64,000 nt of DNA from Caenorhabditis remanei (GCF_010183535.1 NC_071330.1:1497217-1561216), one strand, 5' to 3'; counted from the first letter of the stretch, positions 52,701 to 62,595 are shown. The notes: generated by a model from the letters alone, not told the origin. Translations and numbers: made by a program.

Positions 52701-55700
52701 TTTTCCAAAAACCGAAAATAGGCGTATACTTCATGTTTTCCATAACTGTGATTTCTGGTAAACTGGTGCACCTTTACCGCGTTTCGGAGCTTAAAACAAT
52801 CCGAGACTCCGCCCGCTTTTGACATTTTCTGGCGGTAAATTCCAACGAATTTCTAAAGAACTGGCGCGCCTTTGGCGCATATAATGTACTTTTATTGCTT
52901 TAGGCTCCGCCCCCCCCCCCCATTTTCTGCAATTGTTGGTTAACTGGTGCACCTTTGGCGCGTTTCATAGCTTTAAAGGCTCCGCCCACTCTTTTCATTT
53001 TTCCCGGAAATTGGAGGCTTCAAGCGATATTTTTTTTGGTTGTCTGGCGTGCCTTCGACGCTTTTTAGACACGTTTTGGCTCCACCCAATTTTTTCAAAA
53101 AATGGAACAATCCAACGAGTTTTTGAATTTGAATTTTCAAAAATGCTCAAAAATCCGGTGCTCTGAATTTCAGTACATATTAATAGACTCTTTTAGCACA
53201 TAGAGACGGACATCCGGACATCAGCGCTTTGGACAGAAGATTCCAAAATGTCAAAAAAGTCGGAAATCCGGATCCCGGGACACACAGGCAGACTGCCAGA
53301 GTAGCTGAAATCCGGACATCTGGAAATGTGAATAGGAGTGTTGAATTAGGAAAATCCGGACGAACAGACAAAAGTCTGGAATTTTGGATGTCTGCAGATT
53401 TGAATTTACAGAAAACCACATAGACCTGGTGATTTGGATTCCAGTTCATACATATAGACCCTTTAGCATATAGACGGACATCCGGACATCCGGACTCAAG
53501 GACAGACACAAATAGATTTCTTGATAAAGAACTAACGCCATAGGTGATTTTTAGTCTGAAAATTCAGAAATTTTAGCTCGAAATTTATTTTTGAGAAATT
53601 TTAGGGCGGAAATTTTTTGGCCAGCTGGTACCCTAGCTCGACAGCTTTTTTAAACGAATTTCGAGAATTTTTGAATCATTTTTGACCGACACTTTAATCA
53701 AAAGAAATCTGGATATCTGGATATACAGACAGAAATTTGATAGACATCTGGATACCTGACAATCAGACAGACATCCGGATATCCCGACACACAAACAAAC
53801 CATCCCGAGACCCCCTCTCTAATCTCCACCAGTATCTTCAGACAACTCCGATCTCCTCTCCTGCACAGTAGTCCCTCAACAACTGTGCTCCATCGGCAAA
53901 CCAGGAGACCGTCTCGCGCGATTCCTCGTCACCGATCGTCTCCAGCTGATTCTAGTCGAGCCAGACTCCCGAAAAGCGGGATGGGCGATTGTACGATTCG
54001 TTGGATTGTTACAGGATACAACTATCAACGGAGACTCGGCAGACTCAAAAGTGTTGCATGTGGTTGTGGAGGGACAGCCGAGTCGATTGAAGGTAAGAAA
54101 TTAATGAAATAAAAGAAAACAGACAGAACTTTATTCCACACAATTTCATCACCATCACTACTTTTTAACTCAAAATTTATTAGACGTATTTTCCAGATTT
54201 TTGTCTTGAATTTCTTACTGATAGGTACACGTGGTGATGGTACCGTACGACAGTTTGTACGTGCCGTCTTCCTGCTTCTTAAACTCCAGAATCAGCTTGT
54301 CGTCAGTCTCGAAAACGAATCCGTTCGCCTTGACAATCATCGAGAGAATGTCCTCACGGGTGAACGCGTTCTCCACCTCCAAAGTGAGATCCTTTGGGTA
54401 TTTGGTCTCGTCGATGAGCGATTGAGTGACGAGCGCAACGAAGTGACCTGGGAAATTAGGGAAATTTTGGGCTTTTCAGAGCTGAAACCGCGTCAAAGAC
54501 ACGCCAGATTCGAAGAAAAACGCGAAATTTTGAGCTTTTCAGAGCTGAAACCGCGTCAAAGGCACGCCAGATTTGAAGAAAAACGTGAAATTTTGGGCTT
54601 TTCAGAGCTGAAACCGCGTCAAAAGCACGCCAGATTTGGAGAAAAACGCGAAATTTTGGGCTTTTCAGAGCTGAAACCGCGTCAAAGGCACGCCAGATTC
54701 AAAGAAAGGGATTTGTTTTCCTGAAAACTCACTTTTGAACAAACGGCTATCACACATATTGAACACGAGATCCTCTGAAATCCAATTGGTGAGCTCGTGA
54801 ATGTCCTCACTCTTTCGAATGTTCATCACGTCGGCGGCGAACTTGGTGGCGGTGGTCTTTGCCAGCTCGAGAGCGGCGGCATCGTCACAGGTGACAAGGG
54901 TCTGGAACATAGAATGAGGTTGATTTACGCCGTAAATCGACATAGCGGCTCTAGAAATTGTCAGTTTCAAGCGGGGAATCAACATTTTCCGTCAAAGTCA
55001 GATCGAGTCAAATGCTATAAGCACGCAGTTCTTCTCACAACCGTGCTCTACCGAAACTAATGGAATATTGTATGCGAAATTGTGAGACTCAGAGAAAAAG
55101 ATACATTTTTCAAGAGCATTTCGGTGGAGCGCAGTTGTAAGAACTGTGCCGAGCGAATAGTAACCGCTTGATTCACAAGGTTTACTTGAAGTCAGCTAGT
55201 GCGCTCTACTGATAAAATGTGACAAGCAGGGTTACGGTCATGCCAATTTTCAATTTTCGGGTTGGCATGAAGTGTTCACGAGAGGCCACCTCATTTAGGT
55301 GCCGCGCTTGTACATCAAGTAGAGCGCATTTGCATTCCAGTGCTTGTTTCACAAAAATCAAGTAAGTGAATTTTGCCACGTGGCAAAACATTCACCTCGA
55401 GTTCTCAAATCTCCTTCGAAAGTTGGCGGTTGCTTGAAAATGCCGATTTCAAGCATTGAATTACGCCGTAAATCGACACAGACTGCTTACTGGTAGAGCA
55501 AGATCAGTTAGATGATTCCTAGTGAATTATCTTTTACAATTTTGGGTCCTTGGAAGCCACTGTCTCTAAGATCCTGCCACGTGGCGTTCTGTCGCTTTAC
55601 GGCGTAAATCGACACAGCACCAGCCGACAAACGACTCAGAATACGTGAAAATCACTCATTTTCACTCAAATTTCAAATTTGGCGCCAAATTTAGGTGGAG

Positions 55701-58142
55701 CGGTCCTGCATTTCATCACTGACTCTAACGGCGTTAACTGGCTTAAGTTTGCCACGTGTCGCTACACCGATGCTAGCACGTCACGCTTGTTACAAGCGCG
55801 CTCTACTGGGACCGAAGAAAATTGAGTGCGGAATTGAGAGACTCAGAGAAAAAGATACACTTTTCAAGGGGATTTCGGTGGAGCGCTGTTGTAAGAACTG
55901 TGCCGAGCTAATAGTTTGGACCATTTTTCAAAATGGCCGCTGGAATTCGGTGGAGCGCACTTTCACAGTCTCGTTCCATGCTTAACCAGCTGAATGACAC
56001 GTGGCACCCCACTACCGTAGTCTCCCCTTACCGTAGAGACGATGAGAACGGCGACGCAGAGAAGCTTCATTCCAAGTGGAGGAGAAGACGGGCGGATAAC
56101 TATTGTTGTTTGTATTCGGGGGACTGACTCCTTTCCTCCTCGGATTCGTTTCTGATGACACGACGATGACACGTGTTAGTGGAACGTGTCACGTTTATGA
56201 TGGGTCACGTCATCCTGGAATAAGTGGAATTTTGGAATTGTGGGAGGCCACGTGGAATATTGAAATTGAAAATATTTACTTATTTTCCACGGATTTCATC
56301 GAAAAATTTGAGATTTTCGGGTTATTTCTCTCGATTTCTGATAGTTTTCTGCACAAAAACGCTGAAATCATTGGGTTTTTGACTCAAAAACGCTGAAAAA
56401 CTCTAAAAGTTATATTTTTCACGAGTTTTATCGAAAAATTGAGATTTTTGGGTTATTTCTCTCGGTTTCTGACAGTTTTTCTACCCCAAAAACGTTAAAA
56501 TTATTGGTTTTTGGCTGAAAAACGCTGAAAAACTCCAAAAGTTACATATTTTTCACGGATTTCATTGAAAATTTTGAGATTTTTGGGTTATTTCTCTCAA
56601 TTTCCGATGATTTTCTACACTAAAAACGCTGAAATCATCGCTTTTTGACCCAAAAAAAATGCTGTAACTTCTATTTTGACTCTAAAATTGAGATTTTCTG
56701 GTGATTTTCCCCTGAAATTTTCAGTTTTTGATCCAAAAAATGAGTTTTTTTCAGAAACGCCACCCGGTGCTCACTGCCAAGCTGGTATTCGATGATCATA
56801 TTCGGTGTATGGCTGCCAAGCAGAGATTGACGAAAGTGAGTTACAGAATCTGAAAATTTGAGAAGGGAAGCTCCACCCACTTTTCTCCCCACCGTGTTGA
56901 TATTAATCGTCAAATCCAAACCATAATGGAAAGAGGGCGTGGCCTGAAAATGGGCGGAGCCTAAAGCCACGCCAGTTCTTTAGAAACTCGTTGGAATTGG
57001 TAGAAGTGGGCGGAGCCAAAACGTGTATCAAAAAGCGTCGAAGGTACGCCAGAGAACCAAATTTCAGAAAAATTATAAAGTGGGCGGGGTCTCGGATCAT
57101 TCGAAGCTCGGAGACGCGCTAAAGGCGCACCAGTTCAATTTTTGGAATAAAGGGGGCGTGACCTAAAAGTGGGCGGAGCCTAAACCTGTTTTTCTCACCA
57201 AAATCTTCTCGTTTTTTGATGGAAAGCTCACCTTCCAGGCCACGCCCATTTATGAAATTGTAGTTTGGAAAAATAAATGGGCGTGGTCTAAATGTGGGCG
57301 GAGCCTAAATCTTCCCATTTTTCGAGTTAAAAAAGTGGCGGAAAAGTGAGGCGGATCCGGGATGATTTTGAAATTTTTCAGTTTTATCAAGAATTTGACA
57401 TTTTGAGTGATTTTCCAGCAAAATTTCTTCTAAAAATGTCAAAAAATAACATCAGAGCGCAGTTGCATCATCGATTTTTTTAAAAAGCTCAGCTTTTTAT
57501 TCACTGACAAGGAAATGTGCTTCATTGAGATTCCCATATTGAGAATCTCCAAAAATCATAAAATCTGTATAAAAACTGTTAAAATGATAAAGGATGCATA
57601 AGTGGGCGGAGCCTAACGCGCCACCGACACCCCATTCACCCATCCATTAAGGCCACGCCCATTTCTGAAATTACATTGTTGAAAAATTAATGAGCGCGGC
57701 CTAAAAGTGGGCGGAGCCTAAATCTCGAAAAAGACGGAAAAATGGCCGGATTAGGGATTAATTCGAATCTCGAAAAACTTTAAAAAATGGGCGGAGCCCC
57801 AACGCGCCACCGACACCCCATCCACCCATATTTCTTCTTCAGGGTCGCCAAACCGCCCGTGGTCTAAAACTGCAAGCGATTTGCTCCGCCCTCGGAGTCC
57901 CGCGTATCGATCCGACCACAATGACGTCATCACCACGTATGAATCCATTTCGAATCGTCAAAGGATGTGCACCGGGAAGTGTCCGAAAGACAGTATCCAC
58001 GTCATCTGGATCCTCGGCTTCTTCTTCAAATCGTCCAGGATATTATTCGGCTAATTTAAGATCTTCGGTCTCCAGGAATTCACCGGTTCCTGGGGTACCT
58101 GAAGACCCGACTCAACCCGGAACGTCTGGACGCAGAAATTAG
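37732..58142 (+). CDS. gop-1: GOP-1, CLEC16A/EMA family endosomal protein, 15 exons
   Basis: Exons 37732-37931, 37983-38113, 39985-40283, 41721-41913, 44746-45022, 46182-46285, 47794-48017, 48123-48182, 49249-49476, 50609-50734, 52025-52147, 52209-52338, 53842-54092, 56755-56835 and 57843-58142 sum to 2727 nt, 908 aa plus TAG. All phases agree. The N-terminal FPL domain shows the family blocks HSLEYLKYLQGVLTKN, EILIWGDQNDASVF, VQLLQTLNILFENI and EIMAYYISFLKTLSFKLNP. Near the end AKLVFDDHIRCMAAKQRLTK is the other strongly conserved block. A Ser/Pro-rich tail follows. CLEC16A-family proteins act in endosome, lysosome and mitophagy pathways, and worm GOP-1 acts with Rab2 in phagosome maturation. 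The gene heads the gro-1 operon in C. elegans; here gop-2 follows it. Large repeat-filled introns make it 20 kb. Confidence 0.97.
38114..39984 (+). other. gop-1 intron 2
   Basis: Two or three diverged tandem copies of a ~430-bp AT-rich segment (around 38210, 38590 and 39430; shared AACTCGGAGTTTTGGT), AACGCGTCAAAGGCGCGCCAG near 39130, and a GCGCTC palindrome (39652-39788). Confidence 0.65.
39652..39788. repeat. GCGCTC palindromic MITE, copy 8
   Basis: GAGCTCGACACAG and TTCTTACAACTGCGCTCC at the left, with the inverse at the right. Confidence 0.8.
40284..41720 (+). repeat. gop-1 intron 3: duplicated ~200-600-bp AT-rich units
   Basis: CTGCAGTAACATGCAGTTTTTT recurs near 40413, 40556 and 41065 (the last with CTACAG), with long flanking matches (for example around 40320-40400 and 40980-41060). 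No coding potential. Confidence 0.75.
42179..42504. mobile_element. hAT-like CAGGTATGTGCC element (copy 2)
   Basis: The ends CAGGTATGTGCCTGGG and GGCACATCCCTG have perfect TSD TTTTTTAG (42171-42178 and 42505-42512). Confidence 0.85.
42573..42643. mobile_element. Miniature GGAAGTC hAT-like element (copy 6)
   Basis: CAGAGTTGCATGGAA to CCATGCAACTCTG; flanks ATGACCAC (42565-42572) and ATGACCAT (42644-42651). Confidence 0.8.
42652..42992. mobile_element. hAT-like TTTCCGAAA element (copy 3)
   Basis: Begins CAGTGATGTGCGGAATGG and ends CCGCACATTCCTG; the core (CCAACGTGAACTGTGCC) is shared with 18266-18684. It abuts the TSDs of both neighbours. Confidence 0.75.
43001..44318. mobile_element. hAT-like TTTACCGG element enclosing an inverted array of tRNA-sized units
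   Basis: The ends CAGTGTGTG and CACACTG are bounded by a perfect TSD AGTGAGAT (42993-43000 and 44319-44326). The outer ~230-280 bp at each end are dense TTTACCGGTAAA repeats. The inside has two inverted arms (about 43390-43660 and 43790-44037). Each arm has four head-to-tail units of 72-75 bp. Each unit carries a T-arm/B-box-like sequence (GGTTCGACGCC, GGCTCGATTCC, TGTTCGATCCC, GGATCGACTTC) and most continue into GGCAAAA and T-runs. No transposase is seen. Confidence 0.85.
44453..44694. mobile_element. CATACTTG / GGCCCG element (copy 4)
   Basis: The ends CGTACTTGCAA and TTGCAAGTATG have perfect TSD CAAAAACC (44445-44452 and 44695-44702). Confidence 0.85.
45023..46181 (+). repeat. gop-1 intron 5: GCGCCAAAGG/GGCTCCGCCC and GGCCTAGAAACCC repeats
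   Basis: 45150-45480 has inverted-orientation copies of the GGGCGGAGCC...GCGCGCCAG repeat. 45560-46110 has four units around GGCCTAGAAACCCAAACAG and AAAAAGTTAGGCC, also seen at 59395-59510. Confidence 0.8.
46322..46536 (-). mobile_element. TIR element with a tRNA-like core (copy 2)
   Basis: The ends AAAGGAGGTGAGAA and TTCTCACCTCCTTT flank a minus-strand core (46452-46380) with A-box-like TAGCTCAGCCGG and B-box-like GAGTTCGGGACCC. The core matches copy 1 at 16314 with scattered changes. Confidence 0.65.
47209..47580. repeat. Foldback element
   Basis: GAAGTCGTCAT ... GTTAGAAACTTTATAATCCC at the left recurs inverted at 47440-47580; the innermost pairing is CATTTACATCGTTA with TAACGATGTAAATG. 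Confidence 0.85.
48183..49248 (+). repeat. gop-1 intron 8: two diverged ~400-bp AT-rich copies
   Basis: Blocks around 48600-48900 and 49010-49210 share AAAATTTAGTGAAA, AATAGCTGAAA and CATCGAAAAATCTATGAAAA. No genes. Confidence 0.65.
49477..50608 (+). repeat. gop-1 intron 9: several ~180-bp AT-rich tandem units
   Basis: AATTTTGACTGAAAATTCGAG recurs near 49500, 49640, 49850 and 50030 with long matches; later units are more diverged. Confidence 0.8.
50735..52024 (+). repeat. gop-1 intron 10: GGGCGGAGCC / GCGCCAAAGG array
   Basis: Repeated blocks of GAAACGCGCCAAAGGTGCAC, CAGTTTACCAGAAATACGCC and AAAAGTGGGCGGAGCC between 50930 and 51990, with two ~240-bp near copies at 51120-51360 and 51430-51600. 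Confidence 0.85.
52339..53841 (+). repeat. gop-1 intron 12: ATCCGGACA/CAGACAGAC and GGCTCCGCCC repeats
   Basis: 52360-52640, 53200-53510 and 53700-53810 are CAGACAGACATCCGGACA-type degenerate repeats. 52660-53110 is the inverted form of the GGGCGGAGCC/GCGCCAAAGG array. Confidence 0.8.
54130..54135 (-). terminator. Polyadenylation signal of the nested gene
   Basis: TTTATT on the + strand is AATAAA on the minus strand, ~80 bp after the stop codon of the nested gene. Confidence 0.65.
54215..56070 (-). CDS. Secreted 146-aa protein, possible NTF2-like fold, nested in gop-1
   Basis: Minus-strand exons 56070-56032, 54901-54733 and 54447-54215 sum to 441 nt with agreeing phases and stop TAA. Exon 1 encodes MKLLCVAVLIVST, and with the start of exon 2 (TLVTC) makes a typical signal peptide of ~18 residues. 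The mature part has ALELAKTTATKFAADV, WISEDLVFNMCDSRLF, TREDILSMIVKANGFVF and a final KLSYGTITTCTYQ strand. The helix-strand order and the DLVFNMCDS block resemble nematode secreted NTF2-like proteins, but I am not certain of the family. A poly(A) signal follows. Intron 2 (54448-54732) contains four 63-bp units. The intron between exons 1 and 2 contains both GCGCTC palindromes. Confidence 0.75.
54462..54713. repeat. Four 63-bp tandem units in the nested gene's intron
   Basis: Each unit has GAAATTTTGGGCTTTTCAGA, GCTGAAACCGCGTCAAAG and CACGCCAGATTC. As 63 is a multiple of three, a spurious + strand open frame results. Confidence 0.9.
55014..55160. repeat. GCGCTC palindromic MITE, copy 9
   Basis: GCACGCAG and TTCTCACAACCGTGCTCTACC ... 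GAGCGCAGTTGTAAGAACTG. Confidence 0.75.
55770..55914. repeat. GCGCTC palindromic MITE, copy 10
   Basis: GCTAGCACGTCACGC ... GAGCGCTGTTGTAAGAACTG and GAGCTAATAG. Confidence 0.75.
56836..57842 (+). repeat. gop-1 intron 14: GGGCGGAGCC array
   Basis: Blocks of AAAAGTGGGCGGAGCCTAAA and GCCACGCCCATTT at 56870-57330 and 57600-57810; the last pair shares AACGCGCCACCGACACCCCA. Confidence 0.8.
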
Positions 58143-59866
58143 ATTCTACTTGTGTAAATTAATGAGAATGCAATTATGCTCTATTGAGAATAGTGGAGAA
58201 ATTCTAGAATTTTATCAAAAAAAAAAGCAGAAAAATTCAAATTTTCACATTGAGCAAGTGCGCTCTATTGAGATTTCTCGGAAGTTTACAATTTTTATTA
58301 AAAAATTGAGACTGTTGACTAGTTTTTGTCATTTTTCAAGTAAAAATCATTTCAATTTCAAAAGTTTTGACTATGCAAACTGGAATTCTAGAATTTTATC
58401 AAAAAAAAAGCAGAAAAATTCAAATTTTCGCATTGTGCAAGTGCGCTCTGTTGAGATTTTTTCAAATGTACAATTTTTATGGAAAACATCAAGACTTTTC
58501 ATCAGTTTTTGTCCAAATTTCCCTTTTTTCCTGGTTTGTATTCATTTTTCAAGTGAAAATCTATTAGATTTCAAAAATGTTGGATATGCAAACGCGCTCT
58601 AATGATAATTTCTTGAAAATGTCATTTTTAGCAAGAATTCTAGGGTTTTATACAATTTTCCCTAGTTTTGACAAAGTTTTGTGGTTTTAAAACTTTAAGT
58701 CTCGGGATTTTTAGATTTTATCAAAATTTTTTGCAGATTTTGCTGAAAATTTTTTGCCGTTTTCAGACATTTTGGCAGATTTTCCATCAAAATTCCTTTT
58801 GAAAAGTGAAAATTCACATCAGAGCGCAGTTGCTTCATCCAGTTTTTCAAAACTGAGATTTTTATTCACTGAAAACTAAAGTGCGCTCCATTGAGATTCT
58901 CATATTGAGAATCTTCAAAAATCATAAATTCTATATTAAAAACTAGAATTTCAAGCTGATTTTTCGTGGAATTTCATCATTTTTGTGTAAAAAATGCAGG
59001 TTTCCTCATTTTTTGATGATTTTTGTAACAAAAACCTGTTCAAATTCTCAATAGAGCGAAATTGCATCATTGTATTTTAAAAAAACTTCATTTTTTTCCA
59101 TTATTTCAGTTAATTTTCCCTCTCCTTGGTTGTATGTAAAGACCTATTTCAATTATCATTGTATTTCTCTGATTTTTCATATTTTAGGCTTATTCTAGAA
59201 TTCAATTTTTATTCGTTTTTAGCTTATTTCCAGTGATTCCTTCCCCCTTCTCCCAAATCATGTGATATCCCTCTTGCCCAGTGTTTAACTAGTTTCTTCT
59301 GAAATTTTGTGCTGAAAATGTGTAGAAAATCATAGAAATTCATATGAAAACACTCAAAAACCCTGAAAAATACCAAAAAAAACGCGAATTTTCAGCCGGA
59401 AAGTGCTGATGGCCGAACTTTTTCTGCTTGGGTTTCTAGGCCACCAAGCACGACGACCGTGGAAGAACTTTTGAGATCGCTGGCCTAGAAACCCCAACTA
59501 GGCCACCAACATTTTTTCTTTTTTATGACTAAAAATTTGACTTTTTTGGAATTTTTTTTGTAAATTTTTTTATAATTTTCATCACATTTTGAATGCAAAC
59601 TGATCCCCTGATTACTTTTTTTCAAAAATTTTATGAAATTTCACTACGAAATTTCCAGAAAAATGCTCAATTTCTACAATTCCGATTCCCCAGCCATTTT
59701 CACCCCGATTTTATTACTGGTTTTTAGTTTTATTCTTTAAAAAATCCGATTTTTCTTTATTTTCCAGTTTTTTTCACTATTTTTGGTCCAAAAACCATTT
59801 AAATACCTATTTTTCTGCTCTTTTTCACCAATTTTAACCCTAAAAACCACATTTTCAGCCCTAACA
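58143..59866 (+). other. gop-1 to gop-2 intercistronic region
   Basis: 1.72 kb between the gop-1 stop and the gop-2 ATG. It contains repeated single GCGCTCTATTGAGATT motifs (58165, 58259, 58443, 58880), a duplicated ~190-bp block (58190-58380 and 58385-58590), and GGCCTAGAAACCC repeats (59395-59510). Two short coding-like frames here fall entirely in the duplicated repeat, so I call no gene. Confidence 0.75.
59852..59858 (+). promoter_or_regulatory. Probable trans-splice acceptor of gop-2
   Basis: TTTTCAG followed by CCCTAAC and the ATG 8 bp later. In the C. elegans operon the downstream gene receives SL2 here; the SL type is not readable from this DNA. Confidence 0.6.
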
Positions 59867-61856
59867 ATGTCTGAAAGTGGACCATCTTCTTCCTCTACTC
59901 TCCCTCCACAATCTTCCCTGCCAACTGGACCGAATGTAGATCAAAAACCGTCGGTTTTGGTTCTCGGAATGGCTGGATCTGGAAAAACTACGTTTGTTCA
60001 GGTAAAAAAATAACCATTTTCAGCAATTTTAGGCTAAAAACCGCGTTTAAAATCAGATTTTTTGGCTGAAAATCGGCTGAAAATGAGTGAAATGGGCGTG
60101 GCTTATCTCGTTCTGCAATTCTGCCGCACAGTTTCATTTTTCACCGATTTTCGACCTATTTGAGTCAAAAAGCGCCGGAAATGTGCGGCAAAATTGCAAA
60201 AATGGGCGTGGTCTATTTTGAAATTAAATTTTTTATGCAATTCTGCCAATTTATAGTGTTTTAGGTTTTAAAAACTGCTAAAATTTGCAAAAATTGCAAA
60301 AAGTGGGCGTGGCCTATTTTCGAAATAACTGCGTTTTGCAATTTTGCCGCACAATCTCATTTTTCACCGATTTTCGACCTATTTGAGTCAAAAAGTGCCG
60401 GAAATATGCGGCGTAATTGCAAAAAGTGGGCGTGGCCTATTTTGAAATTAAATTTTTTATGCAATTTTGGCTATTCAGTAGAGCATTTTAGGCCCAAAAA
60501 CTGATAAAACTGGCTGATAGTGGGCGTGGCCTATTTTCGAAATGACTATTATTGTGCAATTTTGCCGCACAATCTAATTTTTGATCGATTTTCGATATTT
60601 TAAAGTCAAAAGTGCTTTAGAAACATGCGGCAAATTGCAAAAATGGGTGTGGCCTATTTTTTGGATTCAAACGAATCGAAAAAGTACTGTATTCGGGTCG
60701 AAAAACTACCAGATCCTATCAAAATTTGGAAAAAAAAACGCGCCAGACGATTGAAAATCGCACTGTTTGACAGAATTTCTCGGAAAAAAAGTTGATTTTT
60801 ACCGAGTTTGGTTGAAATCCGAAAAAATCAGCAAATTTTGGAAAAAACGCGTCACAGGCGCGCCTGATACGACTCCAAAATCCGAAAAGTTGACATTTTT
60901 AGGCACAAAAACCATCAAAAATCATCGATTTTTTTAACGCGTCCAAGGCGCGCCCGATACGCCTTAAAATTCGAAAAATTGATTGTTTTTATGGACAAAA
61001 ACCAGACTTGTCAAAAATCGGGCCGGGCCGGGCCGGGCCGGGCCGAGATTTTTCTTGACCGGGCGGCCGGGCCGAAATTTCTCTTGGCCCGGTCTGCCCG
61101 GATTCAAAAATGGGAACCCATTTTTACCAAATTTTATTTGAAATTTTTAGAAAAAATAGAGTAAAAATGCTTAAATTATCATACACATTCACATTTTTCA
61201 GAAAATTTCAAAAAATTCCAAAAAAAATTCCTCAAAATGTTTCAAAACGAGCCGAGCGGGCCGGGCCGGGCCGGGCCGGGCCGAGATTTTTCCTGATTTC
61301 GGCCCGGCCCGGCCCGTGACAAGTCTGGACAAAAACATCATTAAGTTTTATTTTTAAAATTATTCGAAAAACGCGTCAAAGGCGCGCCTGATACGTCTTA
61401 AAAAATTGAAAAATTGATAATTTTTAGGCAAAAAAACATCAAATTTTATTTTTTAAAATTATATTTTCAAAAACGCGTCAAAGGCGCTCCAGCAGTCATC
61501 TTTCTAGTCCTTATTTTCAGCGCCTCACTGCCTTCCTTCACGCCCGTAAAACTCCACCATACGTGATCAATCTGGATCCGGCAGTGACAAAAGTACCGTA
61601 CCCAGTGAATGTGGACATTCGGGATACTGTAAAATACAAAGAAGTGATGAAAGAGTTCGGAATGGGACCGAATGGAGCAATCATGACTTGTCTGAATCTG
61701 ATGTGCACTCGATTTGATAAAGTCATTGAGTTGATTAATAAGAGATCAGACGACTTCTCAGTTTGTCTTCTCGATACTCCCGGACAGATTGAGGCGTTCA
61801 CTTGGAGTGCAAGTGGATCGATTATTACCGATTCGTTGGCTAGTAGTCATCCTACT
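59867..61856 (+). CDS. gop-2: GOP-2, GPN-loop GTPase 1 (XAB1/GPN1), 5' part
   Basis: Exons 59867-60001 and 61521-61856 give the first 157 residues; a GTGAGT donor at 61857 shows it continues beyond the window. A disordered Ser/Pro leader of ~28 residues is followed by [17 protein letters not shown] (P-loop, about 34-42). Then come YVINLDPAV, the diagnostic GPN triplet in [15 protein letters not shown], and the G3 box DTPGQIE. GPN1 family GTPases work with GPN3 in nuclear import and assembly of RNA polymerase II. The gene follows gop-1 on the same strand, as in the C. elegans gro-1 operon. Confidence 0.95.
60002..61520 (+). other. gop-2 intron 1
   Basis: Four ~115-130-bp GGGCGTGGCCTATTTT units (60090-60680), AACGCGTCAAAGGCGCGCC repeats (60850-61500) and a GGGCCG element (61003-61327). 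Confidence 0.75.
61003..61327. mobile_element. CAGACTTG / GGGCCG element (copy 6)
   Basis: The ends CAGACTTGTCA and TGACAAGTCTG are bounded by GACAAAAAC on both sides (60994-61002 and 61328-61336; 9 bp as aligned). The body has runs of GGGCC units. Confidence 0.8.
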
Positions 61857-61907
61857 GTGAGTTTGTGTGTGGACATCTGGACATTTGGATGGAAAAACAG
61901 ACGAAAT

Positions 61908-62253
61908 CATACGGGCCGATCCGGGCCGATCCGGGCCGACGGTTTTTATTGAATAACTTTATTCAAAAAACTCATATCGGGGTGGTTAATAGCTCAAAAG
62001 ATAGGTATTTCGGCCTGCCATCAGACAAAATCAAACCAAATTTCGCAGAACATCCACAGAGGCCCCGGGCCGGCCCGGACACTTTTGCCCGGCGCGGGGC
62101 CTCTGTGGATCTTCATGGAAGTTTGTTTTGCTTTTGTCTGATGACAGGTCGAAATACTCATCTTTTGAGCTATTAACCAACCCGATACGATTTTTTTGAA
62201 GAAAGTTATTCAATAAAAACCGTCGGCCCGGATCGGCCTGGATTGCAAGTATG
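61908..62253. mobile_element. CATAC / GGGCCGATCC palindromic element (copy 7)
   Basis: The arms (GGCCGACGGTTTTTATTGAA at the left, its inverse at the right) surround GCCCCGCGCCGGGC-like sequence. Flanks GACGAAAT and CACGAAAT differ by one base. Confidence 0.75.
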
Positions 62254-62595
62254 CACGAAATCTAGTCATAGAGATAGTTTTGCGAAAAAAAAGGAGACAT
62301 GACAGTTGGGAAGACATCTGGATATCTGGATATACAGACAAACAGATAGACATCTGGGCATCTCGAATGAGAGACAGAGGAACATTCGGAAATCTCAATG
62401 GATAGACATAAAAACATTTTTACATCTGGACATCAAGATTTACAGACAGACAGACAGACAGACAAGCATAATTTCCAGAAATGGTACGCAAAATTTAGAA
62501 GATTTTGATTATATTTCAAAACTTTCTGAAAATTTTCAAGAAAAACCCCAAAAAAGTCAAAACTGTCCACATAGCCCTTAACTAGACATACGTAT

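Larger units (their letters stand above)
54093..56754 (+). other. gop-1 intron 13, host of the nested gene
   Basis: Contains the minus-strand nested gene (54215-56070), GCGCTC palindromes (55014-55160, 55770-55914) and AT-rich ~125-bp repeats between 56280 and 56680 (TTTTTGGGTTATTTCTCTC three times). Confidence 0.8.

Noticed and set aside
54206..54724. 172-codon + strand open frame
   Set aside because: Antisense to exon 3 of the nested gene, then four 63-bp repeat units.
54921..54985. Alternative start of the nested gene at MLIPRLKLTI or MSIYGVNQ
   Set aside because: The sequence just upstream of 54901 ends in GTTCCAG, a good acceptor, and the upstream 39-bp exon supplies a signal peptide in phase.
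58150..58602. 150-codon + strand open frame in the gop-1/gop-2 spacer
   Set aside because: Consists of a duplicated AT-rich block; the two halves repeat each other and no splice or start context supports it.
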